Program-made: the position numbers and the translations under genes | Notes under the pieces: generated by a model | Databases searched by the model: none | What the model was told of the DNA's origin: nothing | Seen by the model: the letters and a program-made list of their open reading frames with translations, nothing else | Origin: Lepidurus packardi | Taxonomy: Eukaryota; Arthropoda; Branchiopoda; Notostraca; Triopsidae | Length of the DNA: 64,000 bases | Direction: 5' to 3' | NCBI GenBank assembly: GCA_023053545.1 | Contig: JAKZAN010000078.1 | Span: 1-64,000, forward strand | Part shown: piece by piece, positions 24,294-33,319 of the stretch | How positions within the stretch are numbered: the stretch's first letter is position 1 | Layout: every line of letters begins with the position of its first letter

Positions 24294-25163
24294 ATGGAAA
24301 GCATCTTAGACAATAATACGACTGTGGCTAAGCCGAAATGGCTGAAAGTGAAACTGCCGATTGGACAGAAATATACTGAACTTCGCGGTTTGGTGGACAA
24401 ATATAAATTGAACACGATTTGCACCTCTGGCAGCTGTCCGAATATGGGCGAATGCTGGGGCGAAGGCACTGCGACTTTCATGATTTTGGGTAACATTTGC
24501 ACGCGTTCATGTGGTTTTTGTGGCGTAAAAACTGGTCGGCCAGAAACGGTGGATTGGGATGAGCCGGAAAAAGTGGCGCGTTCGATTAAGATTATGAACA
24601 TCAAGCATGCTGTTGTGACGAGCGTTGACCGTGATGATTTGAAGGATATGGGTTCGATTATTTGGATTGAAACCGTGAAGGCGATTAGAAGAATGAATCC
24701 GGAAACGACTTTGGAAACTTTGATTCCTGACTTTCAAGGAATTGAACGTCATTTGGATCGCATAGTGGAAGCCAATCCTGAAGTAGTTTCGCACAATATG
24801 GAAACCGTTCGAAGGTTGACGCGTGAAGTGCGAATTCAAGCAAAATATGACCGCAGTTTAGCTGTTTTGAAATACTTAAAAGACAAAGGCATTAACCGAA
24901 CAAAATCTGGTATCATGCTTGGATTGGGCGAAACGGAAGAAGAAGTAATCCAAACCATGCGCGATTTGCGGGATGCGAACGTTGATGTTGTGACGATTGG
25001 GCAGTACTTGCAACCAAGTAAAAAACACTTGCCGGTGAAGGAGTTTATCACGCCAGATCAGTTCAAAAAATATGAAACAATCGGACTCGAAATGGGTTTC
25101 AGACATGTTGAAAGTGGTGCTTTAGTGCGCAGTTCATATAAAGCACAAAAACACATTTTATAA
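24294..25163 (+). CDS. lipA: Lipoyl synthase
   Basis: LipA is a radical-SAM enzyme that inserts two sulfurs into octanoyl groups on E2 and GcvH proteins. In the 289-residue protein the auxiliary cluster ligands are Cys43, Cys48 and Cys54 ([13 protein letters not shown]), and the radical-SAM ligands are Cys69, Cys73 and Cys76 (CTRSCGFC). Later motifs include [24 protein letters not shown] and the C-terminal ALVRSSYKA, which supplies the serine ligand. Translation from 24294 gives the normal family N-terminus. gap follows after 19 bases. Confidence 0.97.
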   Translation: MESILDNNTTVAKPKWLKVKLPIGQKYTELRGLVDKYKLNTICTSGSCPNMGECWGEGTATFMILGNICTRSCGFCGVKTGRPETVDWDEPEKVARSIKIMNIKHAVVTSVDRDDLKDMGSIIWIETVKAIRRMNPETTLETLIPDFQGIERHLDRIVEANPEVVSHNMETVRRLTREVRIQAKYDRSLAVLKYLKDKGINRTKSGIMLGLGETEEEVIQTMRDLRDANVDVVTIGQYLQPSKKHLPVKEFITPDQFKKYETIGLEMGFRHVESGALVRSSYKAQKHIL

Positions 25164-25182
25164 ATTTTCGGTTCGTTTTTAG

Positions 25183-26184
25183 ATGACAAAAACAAGAATA
25201 GCTCTTAATGGTTTTGGGCGTATCGGACGCAATTTATTTCGGCTTTTGCTGGATCATCCTGCGATCGAAGTTGTGGCAATTAACGATGTTGCTGATAACA
25301 AAACAATGGCACATTTGCTGAAATATGACAGCATTCATGGGGTTCTACCTTCGACTTGTGCCTTTGACGATCAACACCTGATCATTGGCAGTCGTCTTGT
25401 TCCATTTTACCACGAAAAACAACTTGAGCATTTGAATTGGGCTGCACACCATGTTGACGTTGTGGTGGATTGCACAGGGAAATTTAAAACTTACGAAGAA
25501 TTAGAGCTGCATATTAAGGCTGGTGCTCAAAAAGTTATATTGTCTGCTCCTTCAGAAACCGACCAAATCAAGACCATTGTTTTGGGTGTCAACGAGCATT
25601 TGTTGGACGGTACTGAAACGATTGTATCAAATGCCTCCTGCACAACGAACAATGCAGCACCAATGATTAAGATCATCAATGAATTGTGCGGCATCGAACA
25701 AGCTTATATTACAACCGTTCACTCTTATACTACAGACCAAAGCTTGCACGATCAACCACACAAAGACTTGAGACGTGCTCGCGCTGCTGGACAATCGATT
25801 GTACCAACGACGACAGGCGCTGCCAAAGCTTTGAATGCTATTTTTCCTGAAATGAATGGAAAAATTGGCGGAAGCGGCATTCGCGTTCCTGTGCCAGATG
25901 GCTCTCTGACCGACATTACTTGTTATGTGAAACGAGAAGTTTCGATTGCAGAGATTAATGCTGCTTTTGAAAGCGCTGCTGCAACAAATTTGAAAGGAAT
26001 ATTGGCGTATACTGACGATCCAATTGTTTCAGTTGATATTATTGGGAATACAAATTCTTGTGTTTTCGATGCACAACTCACTTCCGTTATCGATAAGATG
26101 GTGAAAGTGGTGGGTTGGTATGATAACGAGATTGGATATTCTTCGCGTATTATTGATCTTATAGCTTTAATTAATCGGAAATAA
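25183..26184 (+). CDS. gap: Glyceraldehyde-3-phosphate dehydrogenase, type I
   Basis: This enzyme catalyses NAD-dependent oxidation of glyceraldehyde 3-phosphate in glycolysis/gluconeogenesis. The 333-residue protein has the Rossmann motif NGFGRIGRN, Asp35 in AINDVAD (which favours NAD over NADP), the catalytic Cys153 in SNASCTTN and His180 in TTVHSYT. The C-terminal WYDNEIGYS is also present. Flavobacteria often have two gap genes and this may not be the main glycolytic copy. It is likely cotranscribed with lipA. Confidence 0.95.
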   Translation: MTKTRIALNGFGRIGRNLFRLLLDHPAIEVVAINDVADNKTMAHLLKYDSIHGVLPSTCAFDDQHLIIGSRLVPFYHEKQLEHLNWAAHHVDVVVDCTGKFKTYEELELHIKAGAQKVILSAPSETDQIKTIVLGVNEHLLDGTETIVSNASCTTNNAAPMIKIINELCGIEQAYITTVHSYTTDQSLHDQPHKDLRRARAAGQSIVPTTTGAAKALNAIFPEMNGKIGGSGIRVPVPDGSLTDITCYVKREVSIAEINAAFESAAATNLKGILAYTDDPIVSVDIIGNTNSCVFDAQLTSVIDKMVKVVGWYDNEIGYSSRIIDLIALINRK

Positions 26185-26233
26185 ATAGCTACCTTTAAGT
26201 TAGTATAATGTATTTATTTGCCAAAGCGATTCG

Positions 26234-28387
26234 ATGAAGCGTGTCTACCTATTTATAATTTTGGCCGTTCATTTGTCCTTTTCTCAAAAAAAATTGGAGA
26301 AAATGGATAGCGTTGGCTATTACCTGCAAGTTGGGAAATTTAGTAGCGCTCAGAACAAATACCGAGATGCTCTATCTTATATGCACAAAGCAGTTTCTTA
26401 TGCGCACCAGCACAAAAACCCTTTGAAGGAAGCCGAGGCATCTGCTGCGTTGGGAAAATTATATTTCGATCTGAGAAAACATGACGATGCCATTTTACAT
26501 TTCAGGCATAGTTTGCGGCTCTACGAAAACGAAAAACCATCTAATAATCAGGCTTTTGCTTACTACAATTTGGGATTGTGTTTTATGGAACAAGGCAAAT
26601 ATTCGCAAGCAGAAATCAGTTTTAACCAATCGGCGGCGGTCTACGAAAAGTTAGCAATTCCGCAAGTTCAGGATTTGTTGAATTTGCAAAAAGGTATTGT
26701 TTATAAAACAAAAGGAAAGCTGGATTTAGCCACGCAGATCTTCAGTAGAATTATTGCAAATCCAGAAGACCCATATGCCATTAAAGCCAAGACCTTGTAT
26801 GAGTTGGCTGCGATGGAACTACAACGCAATCGCAATAATTTAGCCTTAAACTATCTGGACAGGGCCTTGAATATGAGTTCGAGCGACGACTTAGAGTTGC
26901 GCGCAAAAATTTATCAGGATATGAGCCAAGCTTACGAGCGCATGGCCAAGCGAGAAAGCGCGTTCGAAGCTTTGAAATCCTATGTTGCACTTCAACATCA
27001 AATAGAAAAATTAAACCAAGCGCGATCAGGGTCTGACGATTATAATAAATTTAAAGAGGAAGAGAAACTGCGGACAATTGCCCAGATGAACCATGAAAAC
27101 ATCCAGCAGAAAGAGGCCAATAGGGTTTCAAAACTGATTAGTGTTATGTCTGTTTCATTGCTTTTTATTTTGTCATTGCTTTCTATTTCGCTCTATAGAA
27201 ACAACATTATAAGAACCCAAGCGAATTTGATGTTGAAGGCCAAAAATAGTGAGTTGCAAATCGCAAAGGACAAAGCAGAAAAGGCGTCGAAAGCGCGAGC
27301 TGAATTTCTGTCGACTGTTAGTCATGAGTTGCGCACCCCGCTAAATGCCATTAATGGGATTACGCATCTTTTGCTAGAAGAAAATCCAAAAGCAAGTCAG
27401 TTGGAGTATCTAAATTCATTGAAATTTTCCGGGAATTATTTGTTAACCTACATTAATGAAATACTGGAAATGAACCGTTTGGAATCAGACACTGTCCAAA
27501 CTGAAAACATCAATTTTGATTTGCGTTTGCTGTTAGACAACATCCAACATTCCTTTTTTGAATTGGCGCACCGCAATAACAACAAATATACTACGAGTAT
27601 TGATTCGCAAATCCCCAGCAACTTATTGGGTGATCCTACAAAATTGTCGCAGGTGTTTATCAATCTCATTAACAACGCGTTGAAATTCACAAAAGATGGT
27701 GCAGTTCGCGTAACCGCAACGCTAGTTAATTCGCAACAATCTCACGTGGCAATTAATTTTCGGATACAAGACACCGGCATTGGCATACCTGAAGACAAAC
27801 AGTCCAGTATTTTTGATAGTTTTTCGCAGGGGTCCATCGAAATAAACCGCAAATATGGTGGAACTGGTCTAGGATTAAATATTGTCAAGAAATTAATCCG
27901 GATTTTGGGTGGTGAAATTCAGTTGGAAAGCAAAATTGGACAAGGGTCAACATTTTCGTTTACACTAAATTTTCAGATTGGTGCTACAAATTTAGCAGGC
28001 GACGCAGCCTCTTTTAACGATCAGATTTTTTACAATAAAAAGGTTTTGCTGGTTGAAGACAACAAAATCAACCAGATGATTACCAAAAAAATGCTCGAGA
28101 ACAAGAAAATCCTTTGTCATATAATAGACAATGGTGAAGATGCTATTCATGCTGTAAAAAATAATTATTATGATTTGGTTTTAATGGACGTCCATTTACC
28201 AGGCATCAGTGGAACCGCAGCAACCCAAACAATTCGCAATTTCGACAAGCAAATTCATATTATCGGATTAACAGCAATCTCGTTGGAAGAAAACCGCGAC
28301 CAACTTTTGTCGAGTGGTATGAATGACGTTATTACAAAGCCATTTGAACCCGAAAACTTTTACCAAGTAATCGCTGAAAACATCTAA
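26234..28387 (+). CDS. TPR-containing hybrid sensor histidine kinase/response regulator
   Basis: A 717-residue membrane hybrid kinase. A signal peptide (VYLFIILAVHLSFSQ) precedes a periplasmic sensor of about six TPR-like repeats (30-250). One membrane segment lies at 301-321, then a short coiled coil, HisKA with phospho-acceptor His364 (FLSTVSHELRTPLNAI), and HATPase_c with NLINNALKFT, DTGIGIPED and GGTGLGLNIV. A C-terminal receiver domain has phospho-acceptor Asp652 (LVLMDVHLP) and Lys702 (ITKPF). There is no HPt or DNA-binding domain, so a separate phosphotransfer partner or intramolecular regulation is expected. The signal sensed is unknown. Confidence 0.92.
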   Translation: MKRVYLFIILAVHLSFSQKKLEKMDSVGYYLQVGKFSSAQNKYRDALSYMHKAVSYAHQHKNPLKEAEASAALGKLYFDLRKHDDAILHFRHSLRLYENEKPSNNQAFAYYNLGLCFMEQGKYSQAEISFNQSAAVYEKLAIPQVQDLLNLQKGIVYKTKGKLDLATQIFSRIIANPEDPYAIKAKTLYELAAMELQRNRNNLALNYLDRALNMSSSDDLELRAKIYQDMSQAYERMAKRESAFEALKSYVALQHQIEKLNQARSGSDDYNKFKEEEKLRTIAQMNHENIQQKEANRVSKLISVMSVSLLFILSLLSISLYRNNIIRTQANLMLKAKNSELQIAKDKAEKASKARAEFLSTVSHELRTPLNAINGITHLLLEENPKASQLEYLNSLKFSGNYLLTYINEILEMNRLESDTVQTENINFDLRLLLDNIQHSFFELAHRNNNKYTTSIDSQIPSNLLGDPTKLSQVFINLINNALKFTKDGAVRVTATLVNSQQSHVAINFRIQDTGIGIPEDKQSSIFDSFSQGSIEINRKYGGTGLGLNIVKKLIRILGGEIQLESKIGQGSTFSFTLNFQIGATNLAGDAASFNDQIFYNKKVLLVEDNKINQMITKKMLENKKILCHIIDNGEDAIHAVKNNYYDLVLMDVHLPGISGTAATQTIRNFDKQIHIIGLTAISLEENRDQLLSSGMNDVITKPFEPENFYQVIAENI

Positions 28388-28398
28388 TTTTCAGCAAG

Positions 28399-29400
28399 CT
28401 ATAGAAAAGACATTATCAATTCATCAAAATGATCCTTGCGCGACAAAAACGCTGTCTTTATTGGCAGAAAATACAATTGATTGGCAGGGATTTTACCTTT
28501 TAGTCGGACAAAATCTTTTTCGGTAGTGATAATTTTGTGCTTTTCAGCCAAATTGTTTAATCGCAGCAGTTCGGATTCAGAAAAGTTGTGGTGATCTGGA
28601 AAGGCAAGCAACACATCCGCTTCTTTCATCAAATATTTAAAGAAAGGTTCTGGTTTTGCGATTCCTGCAACTAGAACTTTAGAGTCATTTGCGATCGATG
28701 TAACCAAAATTTCACCCAGATCTGAATACACTTTTTCATCATAACCAATTGTTGTAAAAAACAATTCTTGATTGTCCTGAAGATTCAGTTTAGTTTGGAT
28801 TTGCAGTTGCTCTTCCTTCGATAAACTTGCTGGACATTTCGTGACAATTACAATATTCGCCCGCTTCATACCCAAAGCACTTTCCCTAAGATTGCCTGCC
28901 GGCAGCACAAAATCGTCTACAAACAAGTCGCCATATGCCGTTAGCAAAATATAGCAAGATGCCTTTACCTTTCTGTGCTGAAAAGCATCGTCTAGCAAAA
29001 TTATATCGGGATTCTTCAGCTTTTGCAAATGCACAATTCCGTTCGAGCGGTCCGCATCGACGGCAACGGCAATTTCTGGAAATTTACTGTAAATTTGGAA
29101 AGGCTCATCGCCAAGTAGTTCTGCGGTAGTTTGCGAATTGGCCAAAACAAAACCCTTGGATTTTCGTTTGTAACCTCTGCTTAAAACAGCGACCTTATAT
29201 TTTGGACTAAGTAGCCTAACGAGATATTCAATTTGCGGTGATTTTCCGGTTCCGCCTACACTTAAATTTCCAACGGCAATTATTGGGATATCAAACGATC
29301 TCGAAGGTTTTATTCCATAATCGAATAATAAATTTCGCAATCGCGTGATGCTATCGTATAAAACTGCAAAAGGGAATAGTATTTTTCGGAATGAAATCAT
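28399..29400 (-). CDS. lpxK: Tetraacyldisaccharide 4'-kinase
   Basis: LpxK phosphorylates the 4' position of the lipid A disaccharide at the inner membrane. The 333-residue protein carries the Walker-A-like P-loop AVGNLSVGGTGKSP, SRGYKRKSKGFV, the GDEPF segment, ILLDDAFQHRK (Walker B and catalytic-base region) and PAGNLRES. It is convergent with the hybrid kinase gene (12-base gap) and divergent from the Nif3-like gene. Its presence confirms a lipid A-containing Gram-negative outer membrane. Confidence 0.96.
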   Translation of the reverse strand: MISFRKILFPFAVLYDSITRLRNLLFDYGIKPSRSFDIPIIAVGNLSVGGTGKSPQIEYLVRLLSPKYKVAVLSRGYKRKSKGFVLANSQTTAELLGDEPFQIYSKFPEIAVAVDADRSNGIVHLQKLKNPDIILLDDAFQHRKVKASCYILLTAYGDLFVDDFVLPAGNLRESALGMKRANIVIVTKCPASLSKEEQLQIQTKLNLQDNQELFFTTIGYDEKVYSDLGEILVTSIANDSKVLVAGIAKPEPFFKYLMKEADVLLAFPDHHNFSESELLRLNNLAEKHKIITTEKDFVRLKGKIPANQLYFLPIKTAFLSRKDHFDELIMSFL

Positions 29401-29401
29401 A

Positions 29402-29428
29402 TTGCGAAAGTATAATATTTTACCTTTG
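29402..29428 (+). promoter_or_regulatory. Promoter of the Nif3-like operon
   Basis: TTG at 29402 and TACCTTTG at 29421-29428, a good -7 element with slightly short spacing (16 bases). Transcription would start near 29435, about 55 bases before the ATG at 29489. Confidence 0.55.
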
Positions 29429-29488
29429 ATCGATTAAAAAAACCTCCAATTTCAATCTGATTGATTTGGGGCAAAAGATACATTACCT

Positions 29489-30583
29489 ATGAAAGTAAAA
29501 GAAATAACAACAATTCTTGAGTCGATGGCTCCTTTAGCTTATGCGGAAGATTTTGACAATGTCGGATTATTGACCGGCAATTCAGAAATGAATATCACTG
29601 GAATTATAGTGTGTCATGATGCCTTGGAGGCGGTGATAAATGAAGCCATTATCAAGGAATGTAATTTCGTTGTATGTTTTCATCCGATCATTTTCAGCGG
29701 CATAAAGTCGATTACTGGCAAGAATTATGTGGAGCGCGCTGTCATCAAAGCCATCAAAAATGACATCGCAATTTATGCCGTTCACACTGCCTTGGACAAC
29801 CATATTGATGGCGTTAATAAGATTTTTTGTGATGCTTTGGGATTAATCAATAACAAAATACTTATACCGAAAAAGCATTTCATCCATAAATTAGTAACGT
29901 ATACCGTGCCAGAAAATGCCGAAAAGGTTCGGCATGCACTTTTTGAAGCAGGCGCCGGCACGATTGGTAATTATGACCATTGCAGTTTCAATTCTAATGG
30001 ATTTAGCACCTATCGCGGAAACGAGCACAGCAATCCGGTTATTGGCACCAAAGGCGAATTGACAATTGGAAATGAAATTCGGATTGAAATTACGTTTGAG
30101 AAACACCTGAAAAACCAAATCTTAAATGCGCTATTCACCAGCCATATTTATGAGGAGGTTGCCTATGAAATTTACGAACTCGAAAATGAGCACCAACATA
30201 TTGGATTGGGCATGATTGGCGAATTTGAGACGCCCATTCCCGAGCTCGATTTTTTGCAAATGGTTAAAGACAAAATGGGTTGCAGCGGCATCAGGCACTC
30301 TGCCTTTACAAGCAAACACATCAAGAAAGTTGCAGTTTTGGGTGGTTCAGGCAGTTATGCAATTAAAAATGCAATTAGAGCCGGCGCAGATGCCTATTTG
30401 ACCGCTGATTTAAAATACCACGATTATTATCAAGCAGAACATAAATTGCTTTTGGCAGATATTGGACATTTCGAGAGCGAACGCTACACAAAAAACTACA
30501 TTGTTGATTATCTTAGGAAAAAAATCCTTAATTTTGCCATCATTTTATCAGAAGAAAATACAAACCCGGTTAAGTACTTATAA
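29489..30583 (+). CDS. Nif3-like dinuclear metal center protein
   Basis: A 364-residue member of the Nif3/YbgI (DUF34) family: hexameric proteins that bind two metal ions and are annotated in places as GTP cyclohydrolase 1 type 2-like, with no settled function. Metal-binding segments are visible: VCHDALEAV, CFHPIIFSG, VHTALDNHIDGVN and, near the C-terminus, DIGHFESE. The central ~120-residue insertion (residues about 130-240) is the CutA/PII-like domain of longer members. It is followed after 2 bases by the coiled-coil zinc-ribbon homologue, a conserved pair in Bacteroidota. Confidence 0.92.
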   Translation: MKVKEITTILESMAPLAYAEDFDNVGLLTGNSEMNITGIIVCHDALEAVINEAIIKECNFVVCFHPIIFSGIKSITGKNYVERAVIKAIKNDIAIYAVHTALDNHIDGVNKIFCDALGLINNKILIPKKHFIHKLVTYTVPENAEKVRHALFEAGAGTIGNYDHCSFNSNGFSTYRGNEHSNPVIGTKGELTIGNEIRIEITFEKHLKNQILNALFTSHIYEEVAYEIYELENEHQHIGLGMIGEFETPIPELDFLQMVKDKMGCSGIRHSAFTSKHIKKVAVLGGSGSYAIKNAIRAGADAYLTADLKYHDYYQAEHKLLLADIGHFESERYTKNYIVDYLRKKILNFAIILSEENTNPVKYL

Positions 30584-30585
30584 AT

Positions 30586-31365
30586 ATGGCGAATACAAAA
30601 GAATTGAGTGTTGAAGACAAATTAAGAGCATTATATGATTTGCAACTTATAGACACACGAATTGATGAAATCAGGAATGTACGCGGTGAACTTCCGTTGG
30701 AAGTAGAAGATCTTGAAGATGAAGTGGCTGGATTGACTACTAGATTAGACAAGCTAAAAAGCGATTTGGAAGTTATCGAAGAAGGAATAAAAATAAAGAA
30801 AAATGCCATCGACGAACACAAAGAAGGCATCAAAAAATATACAAAGCAGCAAGAATCAGTTCGCAACAATCGTGAATTTAATTCGCTTACTAAAGAAGTA
30901 GAATTCCAAGAATTGGAAATTCAACTAGCTGAAAAGCAAATTAGAGAAATGAAAGCGAACATCGATCACAAAAAGGCTGTCATTACTGAATCAAAAGAAA
31001 GACTTGAAAGTAAATCTTCTCACTTAAAACATAAGAAAGCAGAATTAGACGCTATTATGTCTGAAACAGCTAAAGAAGAGGCTTTCCTTACGCAAAAATC
31101 TGATGAATTTAGAGCAATGATCGAAACCCGATTATTAGCTGCTTACGACCGAATCAGAACTAGTGTTCGCAACGGATTGGCAGTTGTTTCTATCGAAAGA
31201 GGCGCATCTGCAGGTTCATTTTTCACAATTCCACCACAAACACAAGTGGAAATTGCAGCAAGAAAGAAAATCATCACAGATGAGCATTCTGGCAGAATCC
31301 TAGTCGACAGTTCGCTTGCCGACGAGGAAAGAGAGAAAATGGATGAGTTGTTTTCGAACATCTAA
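30586..31365 (+). CDS. Coiled-coil protein of the zinc-ribbon (CT398-like) family, cysteines lost
   Basis: A 259-residue protein. Residues about 20-175 form a long charged helical hairpin (EDLEDEVAGLTTRLDKLKSDLE through LKHKKAELDAIMSE; quoted in parts: DEVAGLTTRLDKLKSDLE, HKKAELDAIMSE). The C-terminal ~60 residues (GSFFTIPPQTQVEI, ITDEHSGRILVDSSL) align with the zinc ribbon of the family, but the usual CxxC pairs are absent: GASAGS and TDEHSG stand where the knuckles would be. It therefore cannot bind zinc in the normal way. The function of the family is unknown. It is operonic with the Nif3-like gene and followed by a terminator. Confidence 0.85.
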   Translation: MANTKELSVEDKLRALYDLQLIDTRIDEIRNVRGELPLEVEDLEDEVAGLTTRLDKLKSDLEVIEEGIKIKKNAIDEHKEGIKKYTKQQESVRNNREFNSLTKEVEFQELEIQLAEKQIREMKANIDHKKAVITESKERLESKSSHLKHKKAELDAIMSETAKEEAFLTQKSDEFRAMIETRLLAAYDRIRTSVRNGLAVVSIERGASAGSFFTIPPQTQVEIAARKKIITDEHSGRILVDSSLADEEREKMDELFSNI

Positions 31366-31372
31366 AATTAGT

Positions 31373-31399
31373 AAGCCTCCATTTTGGAGGCTTTTTTTA
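31373..31399 (+). terminator. Intrinsic terminator after the Nif3 operon
   Basis: AAGCCTCC-ATTT-TGGAGGCTT followed by a T-run. A perfect stem directly downstream of the coiled-coil gene, ending just before the next ATG at 31401. Confidence 0.85.
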
Positions 31400-31400
31400 T

Positions 31401-32249
31401 ATGAAAAAGTTGCGCTATTTTTTGCTAACCAAGTCGATCGGATTATACATCAATCTGCTCAGCTACGTGCGTCCCAAAAAAGCATCGTTACTCGCATACA
31501 AACTTTTCAGTGAGCCAAGGCTAGGCCGAATATCTGAAAGCAAGATACCAACGTCACTGCAAGATACCCTTTCCGCAACATTTAGCTTTAAAAATCAAAC
31601 CTTCCAATCATACACCTGGGCGGGCGACCAAAACGTAATCCTGCTCATTCACGGATGGGAAAGCAACGCCTCAAGATGGGAGAAATTATTGCCCTATTTG
31701 CAAAAAACTGGCTCAACAGTAATTGCAATCGATGCGCCAGCGCACGGACTTTCATCTGGCACAGAATTCAATGTGCCAACTTACGCAGAATTCATTCACA
31801 TCGCCGTGCAGCATTATAAACCAACCTCCTTAATTGGACATTCAATTGGTGGCGCGGCTTGCGTTTATTACCAATACAAGTACCAAAACGATGGTTTAAA
31901 AAAAATCGTACTACTAGGCGCGCCTTCAGATTTAGCAGTGCTGATTGCCAATTACACGCAGCTACTGAGCTTAAACGCCAAAATGTTCGACTTACTCGAG
32001 CAGCACTTTTGGGAAAAATTCCGATTTAGATTTGATGAATTTTCAGGGAAAATTTTTGCAGAAAAACTGAATCTAAAAGGCTTAATTGTTCACGATATCG
32101 ACGACAAAATTGTGAAGTTCGAAGAAGGCCAGAAAATTGCAGCTTCATGGCCAAATGCCACTTTGGTAGAAACAAAAGGACTTGGACACAGCTTGCATGA
32201 CCAAGGCTTGTATGAAAAAGTAGTTGATTTTATTTTAGGAGCAGAATAA
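31401..32249 (+). CDS. Alpha/beta hydrolase family protein
   Basis: A 282-residue cytoplasmic hydrolase with no signal peptide. The oxyanion-hole region is LLIHGWESNASRWEKLL. The nucleophile elbow is GHSIGG, the acid is probably in HDIDDKIV and the histidine is in GLGHSLHD. The first ~60 residues precede the fold and are basic. The substrate is unknown. Its start codon abuts the terminator of the preceding operon, so it must be expressed either by read-through or from a promoter inside the upstream gene; I see no clear -7 element close by. Confidence 0.88.
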   Translation: MKKLRYFLLTKSIGLYINLLSYVRPKKASLLAYKLFSEPRLGRISESKIPTSLQDTLSATFSFKNQTFQSYTWAGDQNVILLIHGWESNASRWEKLLPYLQKTGSTVIAIDAPAHGLSSGTEFNVPTYAEFIHIAVQHYKPTSLIGHSIGGAACVYYQYKYQNDGLKKIVLLGAPSDLAVLIANYTQLLSLNAKMFDLLEQHFWEKFRFRFDEFSGKIFAEKLNLKGLIVHDIDDKIVKFEEGQKIAASWPNATLVETKGLGHSLHDQGLYEKVVDFILGAE

Positions 32250-32270
32250 TCCATTTTCAATTCAACTTCA

Positions 32271-32336
32271 CTCCCGCTCTATGCTCTATCTTTTTTGAGA
32301 AAAACAAAAAAGGATGCCGCGGCGATCGGGGCTAAA
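32271..32336 (-). repeat. Dispersed palindromic intergenic repeat, copy 3
   Basis: Minus-strand orientation: AGCCCCGATCGCCGCGGCATCC, then TTTTTTG...CAAAAAAG-like inverted stem (quoted in parts), then GATAGAGCATAGAGCGGG. It fills the first half of the gap between the hydrolase and rluF. Confidence 0.7.
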
Positions 32337-32418
32337 TCAGAAACTTCATTTTTCAATTCGACAACGCCACCCAAAATCCGATGCTAAATATTAACTTTCA
32401 CCAAACAACAGAAAAAAG

Positions 32419-32426
32419 TACCTTTG
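32419..32426 (+). promoter_or_regulatory. -7 element next to the rluF start
   Basis: TACCTTTG lies only 4 bases before the rluF ATG at 32431. With initiation 5-7 bases downstream of the -7 box, the mRNA would be leaderless or nearly so. Confidence 0.6.
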
Positions 32427-32430
32427 CAAG

Positions 32431-33246
32431 ATGGAAGAAAGTTTAAAACGGTTAAATAAATTTATTGGCGAATCAGGATTCTGTTCCCGACGCGAAGCTG
32501 ATAAATTAATCGAAGAAGGTCGCGTCACCATTAATGGTGTAAAACCAGAATTGGGCACGAAAGTTTCACAGGATGATGAAGTCCGTGTCGACGGAAAATT
32601 AATCCGCGAACCACGAGACAAACCTGTTTACTTGGCTTTCAACAAACCCGTCGGCATTGAATGTACCACAAACTTAGACGTACAAAACAACATTGTTGAT
32701 TACATCAATTATCCAAAAAGAATATTCCCAATTGGCCGATTAGACAAAGCCAGCGAAGGCTTAATTTTCATGACCAATGACGGCGACATTGTCAATAAGA
32801 TTTTACGTGCCAGAAACAACCACGAAAAAGAATATACCGTAACTGTCGACCGACCCATAACCGACCGTTTTATAGAACGAATGGGTAACGGCATCCCGAT
32901 TTTAGACACCATTACCCGCAAATGTAAAGTGGAACAAATCAGCCGAAATACCTTCAAAATCATTCTAACACAAGGCTTGAACCGGCAAATTAGACGCATG
33001 TGCGAGTATTTGGGCTACGAAGTTACAGCACTAAAGAGAATCCGAATCATTAATATTTCATTGGATATTCCCGTGGGTCGTTACCGCGAGTTAACATCAG
33101 CCGAAATAGCTGAATTGAACCAACTCATCGAACCATCAAGCAAGACAGAGGAAGCATCGTTGCCAAAGCAAGAATCAGCACCCAAACGTCGGGCGGAGTT
33201 CATCAAAAAGGATGATCCAAGGTTTCGCGATAAGGATCAATATTAA
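32431..33246 (+). CDS. rluF: 23S rRNA pseudouridine synthase RluF
   Basis: RsuA/RluB-family pseudouridine synthase. The sequence follows RluF closely, which modifies U2604 of 23S rRNA. The 271-residue protein has an N-terminal S4 RNA-binding domain (about 7-60, [20 protein letters not shown]; exactly 20 residues) and a catalytic domain with the aspartate in [34 protein letters not shown] and [18 protein letters not shown] are conserved with the E. coli protein. The C-terminal ~35 residues are a basic, disordered-looking tail. Confidence 0.9.
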   Translation: MEESLKRLNKFIGESGFCSRREADKLIEEGRVTINGVKPELGTKVSQDDEVRVDGKLIREPRDKPVYLAFNKPVGIECTTNLDVQNNIVDYINYPKRIFPIGRLDKASEGLIFMTNDGDIVNKILRARNNHEKEYTVTVDRPITDRFIERMGNGIPILDTITRKCKVEQISRNTFKIILTQGLNRQIRRMCEYLGYEVTALKRIRIINISLDIPVGRYRELTSAEIAELNQLIEPSSKTEEASLPKQESAPKRRAEFIKKDDPRFRDKDQY

Positions 33247-33280
33247 AATACTGTTTTTGCTGTCGCAAAAACATTTCATA

Positions 33281-33312
33281 AAAAAAGCCTGTGATTAATT
33301 TTCACAGGCTTC
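33281..33312 (-). terminator. Intrinsic terminator of folD (bidirectional position)
   Basis: AAGCCTGTGA (33285-33294) pairs with TCACAGGCTT (33302-33311). On the minus strand the stem is followed directly by seven T, ideal for folD. On the plus strand the T-run is interrupted, so termination of rluF is weaker. Confidence 0.85.
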
Positions 33313-33319
33313 AATTTTT

